Virus record (IMG/VR): IMGVR_UViG_3300013137_000105
Span: 1-22,687 of that record
Reading direction: 5' to 3' (one strand)
DNA length: 22,687 bases
Origin: a virus
The notes under the pieces were generated by a model, which ran no database searches, was not told the DNA's origin, and was given only the letters and a program-made list of their open reading frames with translations. Below are positions 5,791 through 13,987 of this stretch, piece by piece. Position 1 is the stretch's first letter; each line of letters begins with the position of its first letter. The translations under genes and the position numbers were made by a program.

Positions 5791-7958
5791 TGCCTGACAT
5801 CGAACAGGTTGACATTATCGTTGTCGAAGAGGTTGTGGACCCGCTTCTTGAGCGCGAAAAACAGGAGCGCTTCGAGAAGATGAAGGGCTCCTTCGAGGAG
5901 GAGCGCGAGCTACAGGCCGACAACAGGTATATCATGGACCTGTGCGAACGCTTCTACGACAACGACCAATACGACGACGAGGAAATAGACGCGGCAGACG
6001 ACCAGGGCGCGGCCCTGTCAATGGTCAATATCTGCAGGCAGCCTGTCAATTGGCTGACCGGAGCCGAGCGTAAAACCCGCCTCCAGGACGATATACTCCC
6101 CCGGTCCGAGGACGATGTGCCGAATATTCCCGCCAAAAAGAAGGTGATGAAGTATTTGGACGACACGAACCATTCTCAGTTTTTGTGCTCCGAGGCTTTT
6201 AAGCAGGGCGCGAAAGCCGGGTTGTCCTGGATCGGCCTGCGCTATGACGAGGACGGGGAAGGTGAGGAGCCGATAAAAGAGGAACAATATAGCTGGCGGC
6301 ACTGCTGGCATGACTCAAAGGCTCAGAAGATAGGGCTTACCGATGCCCGGCATTTCTTTATCCGAAAGCGCGTCGATGTTGACATAGCCATTGGCAGATT
6401 CCCCGAGCATAAGCATTTGCTGACGGGGATCGCTGAGAATTACGACCTGACAAACGATTTTGAGGAAGAGTTTACCGGCAAGACCTACCGGGACTATGAC
6501 GGCGACGGAATTGTAATTTCATCGAGGAAGCTGACCGGCAGTTATCTGGGCTTCCGGGGCTCCTATACCCGCCAGTTTGTTGATCTGGTCGAGTGCTGGT
6601 ACAAAATCCCCAGCCCTCCGGGGACAAAAATACTCAAACCCTCTCCGAATGCGCAGTGGCCTGGCTGTTATCCCAACCCCACGGGAGAGTTTTTTGATCC
6701 ACGAAACCCGCTGCATGTATGGGCGATCCAAAACGGCTTTTGCTATCCGGTCAACACTACCCGCATGCAGGTGCGCTGCATGGTCTGGTGCGGCGATAGC
6801 CTGCTCGGCGACTGGCCGAGCCCGTACCGGCATAACAGAATCCCCTTTGTTCCCATATGGGCATACCGGGACTATGAGGGTAATTTTTACGGAGTTATCC
6901 GCGGCATTCTCTACGGGCAAAAAGATTTTAATAAGCGCCTGCAGCGCATTTTATGGCTCCTGAGCGAGCGGCAATTCATGTATCAGAAGGGCGCAATCGA
7001 CGACCCGGAAGAGTTTGCCCGGGAGCGCGCCAAGGTGGATGGCCGAATGGAATGCAACGACATAAACGGTGTGAAGATTAACACCAATGAATCCCTGCAG
7101 GAAGCATCGCAACAGATACAGGTGCTGCAGTTTATCTATAATGCCGTAACGCAGGATATGGTGCGCGACGAGCAGGCCGGGCTCGCGACAAACGCAGATT
7201 CAGGCGTGGCGATCCGGGAGCGCAAAAGCGCCGCGGCCCTCAACACCTGGGAGATTTTCGACAATTACACGTATTCCAGGCAGCTAATCGGCGAGCTGAA
7301 GTTGTCAATGATACAGCAGTTCATGCCCGGGCCTCGCTCGCTGCGCATTGTCGGTAATAAGCGGGCCGTATCATTTGAGGCAATCAACTCTTTCGACCAA
7401 AACGGCAACCCCCTGAATGACATCGTATCGCGGCAGGCTGATTATATCGTGACCATGCGGGATTACTCTGAAACCTACCGCATGGAGATGGTCGAATACC
7501 TCGGGAAAATACTGGAGCGCCTCAATCCGCAAGTGGCTTTTGCCATGCTTGACGTGTATGTCGATATGTTTGATCTGGATCAGGAAATAAAAGACGTGCT
7601 GGTGAAGCGCATACGCAAGCTTAACGGCCAGAAGGCCCCAGAGCAAGAAGGCCAGCCGCCGACGCCAGAAGAACAGCAGGCAATGCAGGAAGCGCAGGTA
7701 GATAAGCAGCTCGTAAGGGGCATGCAGGCTGCGCAGACCGACGACCTGAAGGCGTCCGCAGAAAAGAAGCGGGCCGAAATTCAGATTGCGGCCCGAAAGC
7801 TTCAGGATGCCGAAAAGATTGACGCACGGGAAATGGCGGTACGAGAGGCGACCGCTCTAGCAAACATACAACACGGCGAGGCAAAGATTAAATCAATGCC
7901 GAATCCTTCGCTGCCCAGGGCATACCGGGAGCGCGGGCTTTTACTCAATAATCAATAA
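5790..7958 (+). CDS. Portal protein (P22 gp1-like)
   Basis: The 722-residue length is close to the P22 portal (725). This protein forms the dodecameric ring at one capsid vertex, through which DNA enters and leaves. The order of features fits: an acidic N-terminus (EEVVDPLLEREKQERFEKM), a wing/stem region with MVNICRQPVNWLTGAERKTR, a core with the typical RIPFVPIWAYRDYEGNFYGVIRGILYGQKDFNKR, and DEQAGLATNADSGVAIRERK near residue 460. A long helical C-terminal part, rich in Gln, Lys and Ala (about 610-700), corresponds to the barrel of P22-type portals. It begins at ATG 5790, overlapping the previous stop by one base, with AGG at 5778-5780. Family assignment is firm; tail type is inferred from it and the neighbours. 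Confidence 0.92.
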   Translation: MPDIEQVDIIVVEEVVDPLLEREKQERFEKMKGSFEEERELQADNRYIMDLCERFYDNDQYDDEEIDAADDQGAALSMVNICRQPVNWLTGAERKTRLQDDILPRSEDDVPNIPAKKKVMKYLDDTNHSQFLCSEAFKQGAKAGLSWIGLRYDEDGEGEEPIKEEQYSWRHCWHDSKAQKIGLTDARHFFIRKRVDVDIAIGRFPEHKHLLTGIAENYDLTNDFEEEFTGKTYRDYDGDGIVISSRKLTGSYLGFRGSYTRQFVDLVECWYKIPSPPGTKILKPSPNAQWPGCYPNPTGEFFDPRNPLHVWAIQNGFCYPVNTTRMQVRCMVWCGDSLLGDWPSPYRHNRIPFVPIWAYRDYEGNFYGVIRGILYGQKDFNKRLQRILWLLSERQFMYQKGAIDDPEEFARERAKVDGRMECNDINGVKINTNESLQEASQQIQVLQFIYNAVTQDMVRDEQAGLATNADSGVAIRERKSAAALNTWEIFDNYTYSRQLIGELKLSMIQQFMPGPRSLRIVGNKRAVSFEAINSFDQNGNPLNDIVSRQADYIVTMRDYSETYRMEMVEYLGKILERLNPQVAFAMLDVYVDMFDLDQEIKDVLVKRIRKLNGQKAPEQEGQPPTPEEQQAMQEAQVDKQLVRGMQAAQTDDLKASAEKKRAEIQIAARKLQDAEKIDAREMAVREATALANIQHGEAKIKSMPNPSLPRAYRERGLLLNNQ

Positions 7959-7971
7959 CAAGGAGCATGAA

Positions 7972-8412
7972 ATGAAGAAATATTGTGTTTTGATACTGTC
8001 TATTTTTGTGGTTTTCGGCGTGTTGTTCAGCTCGGTATTGGCCGGAGAGGTCATGAGGAAAAGCGTTTTCACTGCCGAGTCGGTAACGGCAAACGGTGTA
8101 TCAACCAGCGACATTCTGCAGTTCCCGGAAGGAATCACCAAGATGTCATATGTGGCAAAGGTTACCGGAGACGGACGGCTACGCTGCTATCTGCAGGGCG
8201 GACCGCTCGGCACCGGGGTAACGTATTACACGAATAAGGACGTGGATAACGCCACAATCTACTTTACCGACAACATGACATCGACAAGTCCGGTATTTAA
8301 GGCCGTTGACATTACCGATATTCCGGTTGCCTGGAAATACAAAGTTCGCGCCGAGGAGCTTGACGGATCGGCTGCGGCGCTGACGCTGGATTTGATTTTC
8401 GAAAAACAATAA
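7972..8412 (+). CDS. Exported hypothetical protein between portal and scaffold
   Basis: ATG 7972 follows AAGGAG at 7960-7965. The 146-residue product has a Sec signal of about 24 residues (MKKYCVLILSIFVVFGVLFSS, VLA before GEV). The mature part is beta-rich (SVFTAESVTANGVSTSDILQF, TYYTNKDVDNATIYFTDN, LTLDLIFEKQ) and resembles small beta-sandwich structural proteins. I recognise no family. A decoration or fibre protein would suit this position, but a cleavable signal would send it to the periplasm, away from capsid assembly. It may instead be an envelope or exclusion protein riding in the late operon. Sure of the gene and signal, unsure of its job. Confidence 0.75.
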   Translation: MKKYCVLILSIFVVFGVLFSSVLAGEVMRKSVFTAESVTANGVSTSDILQFPEGITKMSYVAKVTGDGRLRCYLQGGPLGTGVTYYTNKDVDNATIYFTDNMTSTSPVFKAVDITDIPVAWKYKVRAEELDGSAAALTLDLIFEKQ

Positions 8413-8441
8413 CAAAAACACGAAAGAGAAGGAGAAGGAGA

Positions 8442-9461
8442 ATGGCGGACGAAGAACTTACCCAGACTGAGCTTGACCGGCTGTCACCCGAAGAACTCGC
8501 GGGCCTCAAAGATGAGGACGACGGCGAGGAGCTGATAAACGCCACCGGGACCAAGGAAGTTGACGACGATGACATAGACGACGATGGCGTCATATCTGAG
8601 GATATTTCCGACCAGGAAGCTGCGGCGGCTGAAGCAGCTGCGGCAGGCGAGGCCGGTAAAGATGGCGAGCCCGCCGCAGATCCCGAAAAACCTGCGGAAG
8701 AGAAGCCGGGAGAAGCGGCAGAAGAGTCCGCCGCAGGAGAAGCGGCACAGGAAACACAAAGCCAGCAGCCCGCCGCAGGATCGGACGACAGGCCCTTCCC
8801 TGATCTTGAGGACGACACAGAGGATTTTTCCCCGCCTCCGGCTATTGAGTTTCGGGAGTATGTGCCAAAAATCGACGTCAAGGCCGCAGAGGCCGAGCTT
8901 GTTGAGCTGCAAAAGCAGTATGACGAGGGCGACATTGACGAGAGGCAGCTCCACGACAAGCGCGTTCCGATAGAGCGCTCACTGAATGCCGAGTATGCAA
9001 ATTATTCCAGCATCGTTGACCACAACAAGTGGGTTAGCGAAACACTGGAGCGCGGCTGGCGAACGGCGCAGATGAAGTTTTTTAACCAGCCGGAAAACCG
9101 CTCCTGGCTGAAAAACGACATCAAATTCGCGGCAATGTCAGCGGCGCAAAAAGAGCTGCTTCCGAAATTTCGCGGGAAGTCGCATGCCGAACTGCTCCGG
9201 GCCTCAAAAGCTCTGGCGGAAAAAGAGCTTGGCATTGCCCCGGCTCCGCCAAAGCCGAAGGATGAAAAGAAAATTCCACCGGCTCCGCCAAAGCCGCAGA
9301 TGCACAAAACCATTACCGACCTGCCCGGCGCGTCGCCCGATGTTGGCAGCGGTAAATATGCGGCCCTGGATGCAGCCATGAAGAGGGGAGACGCAGAAGA
9401 AATAAACAGATTGGCCTCCAAGCTTTCGCCGAAGGAAATGGACGAATGGACATCGAGGTAG
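8442..9461 (+). CDS. Probable scaffolding protein
   Basis: The 339-residue product sits between portal and major capsid, where P22-type phages encode the scaffold that guides coat assembly and then leaves. Residues 1-125 are extremely acidic and low in complexity (DDDDIDDDG, then Ala/Glu/Pro-rich). Residues about 145-265 look helical (VKAAEAELVELQKQYDEGD, ELLRASKALAEKEL). A duplicated proline linker APPKP follows, then a helical end with charged residues (KYAALDAAMKRGDAEEINR), the usual place for coat binding. No protease motif is seen. The leader has two GGAG sites at 8431-8434 and 8437-8440, which promise strong translation. The call rests on composition and position, not on a sequence motif. 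Confidence 0.75.
   Translation: MADEELTQTELDRLSPEELAGLKDEDDGEELINATGTKEVDDDDIDDDGVISEDISDQEAAAAEAAAAGEAGKDGEPAADPEKPAEEKPGEAAEESAAGEAAQETQSQQPAAGSDDRPFPDLEDDTEDFSPPPAIEFREYVPKIDVKAAEAELVELQKQYDEGDIDERQLHDKRVPIERSLNAEYANYSSIVDHNKWVSETLERGWRTAQMKFFNQPENRSWLKNDIKFAAMSAAQKELLPKFRGKSHAELLRASKALAEKELGIAPAPPKPKDEKKIPPAPPKPQMHKTITDLPGASPDVGSGKYAALDAAMKRGDAEEINRLASKLSPKEMDEWTSR
9240..9296 (+). repeat. Perfect 18-bp direct repeat inside the scaffold gene
   Basis: CCGGCTCCGCCAAAGCCG occurs at 9240-9257 and again at 9279-9296, 39 bp (13 codons) apart. It encodes the doubled linker PAPPKP. The exact identity at DNA level points to a recent in-frame duplication that lengthened the linker. Confidence 0.85.
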
Positions 9462-9464
9462 CCA

Positions 9465-9707
9465 ATGCTGAATTTAGACGTCCGGGTTGGCGATCTGGTG
9501 ATGGTTGGAGATGCGGCGATATACGTTGATCATATTTACGCCGTGCGCTCCGGCATTGAGCGCGTGCCGCAATGTGCCCCGAAAAATTGTCTGGCCCTGA
9601 GAATCGAGGCCGGAATAGATACAAAAATTAAATTGATAAAAGCAAGAGATATTAAAAATCAAGGTGACCGGAAGGACGAGTGGGCCGGCGCAACACATAA
9701 GGAGTAA
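9465..9707 (+). CDS. Small CsrA-like protein upstream of the capsid gene
   Basis: The 80-residue product starts at ATG 9465 with GAGG at 9455-9458. Its beginning, MLNLDVRVGDLVMVGDAAIYV, follows the pattern of CsrA (ML-x-L-x-R-x-G-E-x-x-x-IGD-x-I-x-V). After an insert of about 20 residues it continues LALRIEAGIDTKIKLIKARDI, which resembles the CsrA second half ending in R-E-I; R61 would match the RNA-contacting Arg. CsrA is a dimeric RNA-binding protein that masks GGA motifs at ribosome sites. CsrA homologues are known in phages. The insert and long basic tail are unusual. If the call holds, the adjacent capsid ribosome site (AAGGAG) is a natural target. An alternative is a small beta-barrel head protein with a chance match. 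Confidence 0.5.
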   Translation: MLNLDVRVGDLVMVGDAAIYVDHIYAVRSGIERVPQCAPKNCLALRIEAGIDTKIKLIKARDIKNQGDRKDEWAGATHKE

Positions 9708-9710
9708 CTT

Positions 9711-10826
9711 ATGGGCAACACTATTATCCCCCGAGGGAGCGCCCTTTCTGTTCGCAAGCAAGGCGTAGCCCTCACCGTAGCACAGCCCCGGCGCACCTAT
9801 TTCCAGAAATTCATGGGCACCGGAGAGGACACAGAAATGCCCGTGATGGAGCTGCTTGGTCTTGAAAGCGACCAGGGCGACGTCATGGACTACCAGCTCG
9901 TCGGAGCGCCCAGCGCGCCCCCGACCGAGGGCGACGCGCCGCAGGCAGGCCGCGAGGAGCCCATCATCGAAAATTCCTGCGAAATCCATATCGACCTGCT
10001 GACCCACGGAAACGATTGCGGCCGGAAAATGACCCGCAAGCGCTCCAAGCACGACCTGCGCAAGATCGTGAAGGGTAGCGAAGGCCCGTACTGGGGCCGC
10101 GTTCTGGATGAGCTGCTGTTCATGTACACCAGCGGCAATCGCGGCGACAATGACAAGTTCCTGTTCGCCCGCGGGTACACCGGCTTTGCGGGGAACACCA
10201 TCACCGCGCCCGACACGAACCACCTGCGTAAGATCAAATCGACGTATGCGGGCTTCGGCGCTGGCGACGTTCTGACGCTGAGCGAGCTCAATTCCGTGAA
10301 AACCATCATCGAAATGCTCGGCGTGGACGTCAACGGCGTGCCCGAGATGCTTCCGACCAACGTCAACGGCGAGGATGTGTACATCTATGTTATGAGCAAG
10401 TACAGCGAGAACGACCTGAAAGACGCCTCCAGCGGCAACACCTGGATGGATATTCAGAAGGCGATGCTGAGCGCTCTTGGCAAGGATGCCGACATTTGCA
10501 AGGGCGCAATGGGCATGGTTAACGGCCTGCTCCTGCACTCGCACCAGAAGGTCATCCGGTTTGCAGTCGGGACCGACCCGGCAGGCGGCTCTGACGTGCT
10601 GTCCGTGACGGCATGCCGCAACCTTGTCCTCGGCAAACAGGCCGCAACCGTGGCCTGGGGCATGAAGGGCAACAAGGGCGTACGCTACGGCTGGTATGAG
10701 TTCTACGACGACCACGGTCGCAAGCTCGTGATCGACACCGATACCTGCTGCGGCGTTCAGAAGAACACCTACGGCGGGTATGACTACGGCGTGTGCTGCC
10801 ACGACGTAACCGCAGAAGCGCCCTGA
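9711..10826 (+). CDS. Major capsid protein (DUF4043 / N4 gp56-like family)
   Basis: The 371-residue product is the main shell protein. ATG 9711 follows AAGGAG at 9699-9704. Residues near 25-110 contain the family pattern QRRTYFQKFMG-like (PRRTYFQKFMGTGED) and the segment with NSCEIHIDLLTHG. The central part has GNTWMDIQKAMLSALGKDA. The C-terminal part has CRNLVLGKQAATVAWGMKG and WYEFYDDHGRKLVIDTDTCCGVQKNTY, which fits capsid proteins of this group (HK97-like fold). The third codon positions are mostly G or C, unlike the tail genes, as expected for the most abundant product. A scaffold lies upstream and a probable decoration protein downstream. The family name is from pattern recall; the capsid role is firm. 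Confidence 0.9.
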   Translation: MGNTIIPRGSALSVRKQGVALTVAQPRRTYFQKFMGTGEDTEMPVMELLGLESDQGDVMDYQLVGAPSAPPTEGDAPQAGREEPIIENSCEIHIDLLTHGNDCGRKMTRKRSKHDLRKIVKGSEGPYWGRVLDELLFMYTSGNRGDNDKFLFARGYTGFAGNTITAPDTNHLRKIKSTYAGFGAGDVLTLSELNSVKTIIEMLGVDVNGVPEMLPTNVNGEDVYIYVMSKYSENDLKDASSGNTWMDIQKAMLSALGKDADICKGAMGMVNGLLLHSHQKVIRFAVGTDPAGGSDVLSVTACRNLVLGKQAATVAWGMKGNKGVRYGWYEFYDDHGRKLVIDTDTCCGVQKNTYGGYDYGVCCHDVTAEAP

Positions 10827-10849
10827 CCGGATCAGGCAAGTTTATAACC

Positions 10850-10869
10850 GGCGGGGAGCAATCCCCGCC
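10850..10869 (+). terminator. GC-rich stem-loop after the capsid gene
   Basis: GGCGGGG (10850-10856) pairs perfectly with CCCCGCC (10863-10869) around AGCAAT. AAAACTTT follows rather than a T-run, so full intrinsic termination is doubtful; it may protect the 3' end of capsid RNA or slow the polymerase. A smaller CCTGA/TCAGG hairpin (10822-10836) overlaps the capsid stop. Confidence 0.45.
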
Positions 10870-10901
10870 AAAACTTTAAAAACAATCACAAGGAGGCCAG
10901 T

Positions 10902-11432
10902 ATGGCTACTACTCATTATGCAAGTATGGGCGATGCCCCCGCCGTCGTTTCCGACCGGGCGGGCGTGCCCGTCGTTGTTATTTCCGGCTTTGCCGCTCCG
11001 GCAACCCTGGTAATCAACGACATTATCAAAATCTGCAAAATCCCCTGCAATCACCTGCTGGTGGATTTCGTCGTTATCTGCGACGCACACCTCGACACTG
11101 ACGACGCCATTGTCGCTTCGATTGGCGCGCTGAATGCCGACGGCTCCACGATCAGCAATGCCCTGACGTTCAACTCGTCGCTCGACACCATCCTCCGGGA
11201 AGGCGGGAGCGTGACGCTGGACCGGGAAAACGCCACCCACGCAGCAGTGCCGACCCTGATGTACGGCTGCTTCTACAACACGCAGACGATCTCGGCGGTG
11301 AAGGGCGACCAGTTTCTTGCCATGAAGATCACGACAGCGGCCACCTCAGCGGCTGCCGCAAATCTGATTTTCATCGCGACGTTCGTGCCGATCATGACCA
11401 CGACCGGCATTACGACAATTACGGCAGCATAG
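10902..11432 (+). CDS. Probable head decoration or minor capsid protein
   Basis: The 176-residue product starts at ATG 10902 after AAGGAGG at 10890-10896, one of the best ribosome sites here. It is rich in Ala, Thr, Ile and Val with a beta-type pattern (VPVVVISGFAAPATLVINDIIKICKI, CFYNTQTISAVKGDQFLAMKITT) and has no signal peptide. The gene shares the G/C-ending codons of the capsid gene, is flanked by a stem-loop on the left and a strong terminator on the right, and directly follows the coat gene. These points suggest a high-copy head protein such as a decoration protein. No sequence family was recognised, so the role is inferred from position and codon use. Confidence 0.65.
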   Translation: MATTHYASMGDAPAVVSDRAGVPVVVISGFAAPATLVINDIIKICKIPCNHLLVDFVVICDAHLDTDDAIVASIGALNADGSTISNALTFNSSLDTILREGGSVTLDRENATHAAVPTLMYGCFYNTQTISAVKGDQFLAMKITTAATSAAAANLIFIATFVPIMTTTGITTITAA

Positions 11433-11451
11433 TAGCTGCTGCATAAACCAG

Positions 11452-11488
11452 AGCTGGCCGGGGCTTCCCGGCTCCGGTCAGCTTTTTT
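11452..11488 (+). terminator. Strong intrinsic terminator after the decoration gene
   Basis: AGCTGGCCGG (11452-11461) pairs with CCGGTCAGCT (11474-11483), with one G-T pair, and runs into six T (11483-11488). The next start codon is only 18 nt further, so downstream genes must be read through. It ends the most highly expressed part of the operon. Confidence 0.85.
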
Positions 11489-11505
11489 AATGAAAGGAAG
11501 AGAGC

Positions 11506-12021
11506 ATGGGTAATTTTAACTTTCAGACCTTCACGAGCCTGAGAACGGTAATGGCGGTCAAGATTTTTGACGTGCGCTCAGGCGGCGGCAGGCGGCTGGT
11601 AGTCCCGGAAGAGAACGGGAAGCCCGGAGAGGCGGTAGAGGTTGAGTACGATTTCATGCGCAAGCTCAATCCGAAAGCCGGGGATTACATCGTGAGTGAC
11701 GGCGTGGGAATTGTTGCCGTGCCCGGGAAGGCATTCGAAGCGCTGTTTAAAAGCGGCCTGAATTTTCTGCCCTCAGAGCTGCTTATCCTGAAAAACAGGG
11801 CGGAGATCGCGGCTTTTAATGAAGGCTGCGAGGCAATAAAGGAAAAACTCAAAGAGCTTGCCGGGATTGCCTCGGACATTTTCGGTTTGCTTTCGAATCC
11901 CATAGAGACTGCCGGCGAAACGGAAGCCGCTCCGGCTGAAACGGATGATAATTCTCCGGCAGAGGAGCCGAAGTCCGAAACCGAAGCGCCAGCGGGCGAT
12001 ATACCGGAAGAGGCGGCTTAA
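11506..12021 (+). CDS. Hypothetical head-associated protein with acidic tail
   Basis: ATG 11506 follows AAAGGAAGAGAG. The 171-residue product has a compact N-terminal part (about 16-100) with beta pattern MAVKIFDVRSGGGRRLVVPEE and GDYIVSDGVGIVAVPGKAFEALF. A helical segment follows (FNEGCEAIKEKLKELAGIA), then a 40-residue acidic, Pro/Glu/Ala-rich tail. The tail resembles the acidic scaffold N-terminus in composition. ATG at codon 16 is an alternative start but lacks a ribosome site. No family is recognised. The next gene encodes a protein with an opposite, very basic tail, so the two could interact; that is inference. Confidence 0.7.
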   Translation: MGNFNFQTFTSLRTVMAVKIFDVRSGGGRRLVVPEENGKPGEAVEVEYDFMRKLNPKAGDYIVSDGVGIVAVPGKAFEALFKSGLNFLPSELLILKNRAEIAAFNEGCEAIKEKLKELAGIASDIFGLLSNPIETAGETEAAPAETDDNSPAEEPKSETEAPAGDIPEEAA

Positions 12022-12051
12022 AAGCCATAACCCAAGAGAAGGAGAAAGAGC

Positions 12052-12588
12052 ATGCTGATACAGTGCCACATTGAAAGATCGACGCCGACCGTCATGCAGC
12101 TTGATGGTCACAAATATGTATTTGCCAAGGACGAAAAGGGCCGCCCGGTATGTCAGGTTTTCAACGATGCCCATATTAGGCACTTGCTCAAAAAGGAGCA
12201 GTTCTCGCAGGTTTTCGAGGCAAACGAACCCGCGTATGCTCCGCCCGAGCAGCCGGCAGGTTCGCCGGAGCCGGAAGGCCCCGAAGGAATAAACTTTAAA
12301 AATAACGAGGCTCCGGGGTGCGCATCGGCTAATCCACTTGGAGCCCCGGCAAAAAGAGACGCGCAGGTCGAAGTCCGCAGGCTGAACCGGACGATTCACG
12401 ACCTGGGAAAAGCCTCCAGAAAGCGCAGCACGACACCGGAAAAACTGAAAGTAATAAAAGACAGGATCAAGGAGCTGATGGTTGCAAGAGATAATTTGTG
12501 CGCTTTGTCAAAGCGCCTGCCGAAGCTGAAAAAGAAGCCTCGGGCAAAATCTACAACCAAGGCTAAAAAATGTACCAAATCGAAATAG
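12052..12588 (+). CDS. Hypothetical protein with strongly basic tail
   Basis: The 178-residue product starts at ATG 12052 after GGAG at 12041-12044. Residues 1-60 form a small domain (MLIQCHIERSTPTVMQLDGH, KYVFAKDEKGRPVCQVFND, AHIRHLLKKEQF) that I have the impression of seeing in other phage head regions without a known function. A Pro/Glu/Gly linker follows (about 61-100), then a helical region (VEVRRLNRTIHDLGKASRKR). The Lys-rich end KLKKKPRAKSTTKAKKCTKS could bind nucleic acid. The last 19 nt overlap the next gene. The leader shares 13 identical bases with that of the scaffold gene. Confidence 0.7.
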   Translation: MLIQCHIERSTPTVMQLDGHKYVFAKDEKGRPVCQVFNDAHIRHLLKKEQFSQVFEANEPAYAPPEQPAGSPEPEGPEGINFKNNEAPGCASANPLGAPAKRDAQVEVRRLNRTIHDLGKASRKRSTTPEKLKVIKDRIKELMVARDNLCALSKRLPKLKKKPRAKSTTKAKKCTKSK

Positions 12589-13304
12589 AAGCATCAATAC
12601 AGAGAAAAATCGGCGAGGCGTCGCTGTTTCGGTTCATCTTGAATGAAATGACAGCAGCTGCGCTTCTACTTGCCAGATGCAAAACTCCGCTTATTCTTCT
12701 GATCGACCTGATCGACGAAACGCATACCGTGACTGTTGACGGACAGGAGTCAACGGAAACGCTGGTTAATACCGTGGCGCTGCCGACGAATTTCTGCCGG
12801 GAGCTATACAGGTGTTACAGTACGACCCGGGGCGTCGAGGTCGATATTTTCAACAATACGCATGATCTTGAAAGCTGCTACGAGCGGGCAAAGTCCGGGA
12901 ACGTCGTGGGCGTGTGCGCGGAAGGCACAAACCTGCATTACAGAAATGTGCCGTCTACAGACGATATTCTGCAACTCAGCTATTACGGCATCCCGGTTTT
13001 ATCTGGCAGCGAATATTATCCGCACCAGTTCATGCTCGGCGAAAATTACGAAGTGGCATGGCTTCCGGAAGAGTACCAGGACCACTTAATCGCCGGAAAG
13101 GCTGCGGCTGTGCTCCTGCGACAACTGGCGGCAGATGGGCGGTATGGCCCGGAACGGCGCCAGTTCGCAGCGGCGGAATCCGGCCGGCTTATGCAGGAAT
13201 ATGCCTCTGCCCTGCAGGCGCTCTATCTTGACACCTGCGGCAACAGGCCGAAGGCGCAGCATATGCGCTATCACTCTGGAAGCGGAAGGCGCGGCTGGCG
13301 ATGA
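12570..13304 (+). CDS. Head-tail adaptor-like protein (SU10 adaptor-type)
   Basis: The 244-residue product probably forms part of the ring that joins portal to tail. It starts at ATG 12570 inside the end of the previous gene, with AAGG about 8 nt upstream. The order of segments fits phage adaptor proteins: a helical start (RFILNEMTAAALLLARCK), a beta region with LPTNFCRELYRCYST, a second beta region (GTNLHYRNVPSTDDILQLSYYGIPVL), and a long helical end (DHLIAGKAAAVLLRQLAADG). The pattern LP-x-x-Y/F...L...YYG-x-P is what I recall for this family. Its end overlaps the next gene as ATGA. A role in head completion is likely; the exact family is moderate. Confidence 0.65.
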   Translation: MYQIEIEASIQRKIGEASLFRFILNEMTAAALLLARCKTPLILLIDLIDETHTVTVDGQESTETLVNTVALPTNFCRELYRCYSTTRGVEVDIFNNTHDLESCYERAKSGNVVGVCAEGTNLHYRNVPSTDDILQLSYYGIPVLSGSEYYPHQFMLGENYEVAWLPEEYQDHLIAGKAAAVLLRQLAADGRYGPERRQFAAAESGRLMQEYASALQALYLDTCGNRPKAQHMRYHSGSGRRGWR

Positions 13305-13987
13305 AGACATGGGCTGAATTAAAAACAGAAATACTGAAGCGAACCGGCAATATTGGCGCGGCCAGCAGTCCGCATCTTGCCAAGGCTGTAACTGCAATGG
13401 AAAATGCCCTTAAACTTCTTCTGAGCGTGAAGTGGGATTGCACGAAAGCACGAAGCGGCGGGTCGGTTTATATTAATGGCTACAAAACAGACAAACAACC
13501 ACACTATATTAACGGCGCGACGTCGTGCCATATTGTCAACGGTACTATAAGTCCGTATTGCATGATTGATGAAGAATCGTTTTACATGACCCCGGATTAT
13601 CCGCTTATCAGGGGGACGCTTGATGAAGTTATTTACCGGCCACCGTCGGTAACTGGACGGCCCACAAAATGGGTTTTAAATGCTGGCGGTATTTATGTCG
13701 GTTGTCCGAATGCGGCGATCGCCTACACGTTTTATTTCTACTACTGGCCCACCTATTTTTCAACCCCGGCAGATGCTTCAACCCCGGATATTATCAAGTA
13801 TCTCGGTGACGGTGTTTTTATTGCCGCATCGCTATGGATATTTGCCAAATATTTTGAAATGGAAGAAGACCCACCGCAGATTTCAGGCTCGGCATTTCAG
13901 GAACTTTTAGTATTGGCACGGCTCGCACAGGAACGCAATTCATTCCAGGGGCCGTCACTTGAGGAAATTATCAGGCAGAGGGCGTAA
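13301..13987 (+). CDS. Second head-completion or adaptor protein
   Basis: The 228-residue product is coupled to the previous adaptor by ATGA. It has a helical start (TWAELKTEILKRTGN then ALKLLLSVKWDCTKARSGG), a long beta middle (YKTDKQPHYINGATSCHI, TKWVLNAGGIYVGCPNAAIA, YTFYFYYWPTYF) and a helical end (FIAASLWIFAKYFEMEED). This helix-beta-helix plan repeats that of the upstream protein and suits ring-forming adaptors or P22 gp4-type tail factors. It shares its stop with the next start (TAATG). The family call is by plan and position rather than by motif. Confidence 0.6.
   Translation: MKTWAELKTEILKRTGNIGAASSPHLAKAVTAMENALKLLLSVKWDCTKARSGGSVYINGYKTDKQPHYINGATSCHIVNGTISPYCMIDEESFYMTPDYPLIRGTLDEVIYRPPSVTGRPTKWVLNAGGIYVGCPNAAIAYTFYFYYWPTYFSTPADASTPDIIKYLGDGVFIAASLWIFAKYFEMEEDPPQISGSAFQELLVLARLAQERNSFQGPSLEEIIRQRA

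Noticed and set aside
8312-8959. Minus-strand Ser-rich frame opposite the scaffold gene
   Set aside because: It is the complement of the acidic Asp/Glu/Ala codons; low complexity and no start signal.
9474-10802. A 442-codon open frame on the minus strand opposite the capsid gene
   Set aside because: It mirrors the strong G/C third-position bias of the capsid gene, has no family features or ribosome site, and the + strand gene is certain.
12914-13317. Alternative + strand frames inside the adaptor gene
   Set aside because: They overlap a gene with adaptor-like features, lack ribosome sites and show Arg/Cys-rich off-frame composition.
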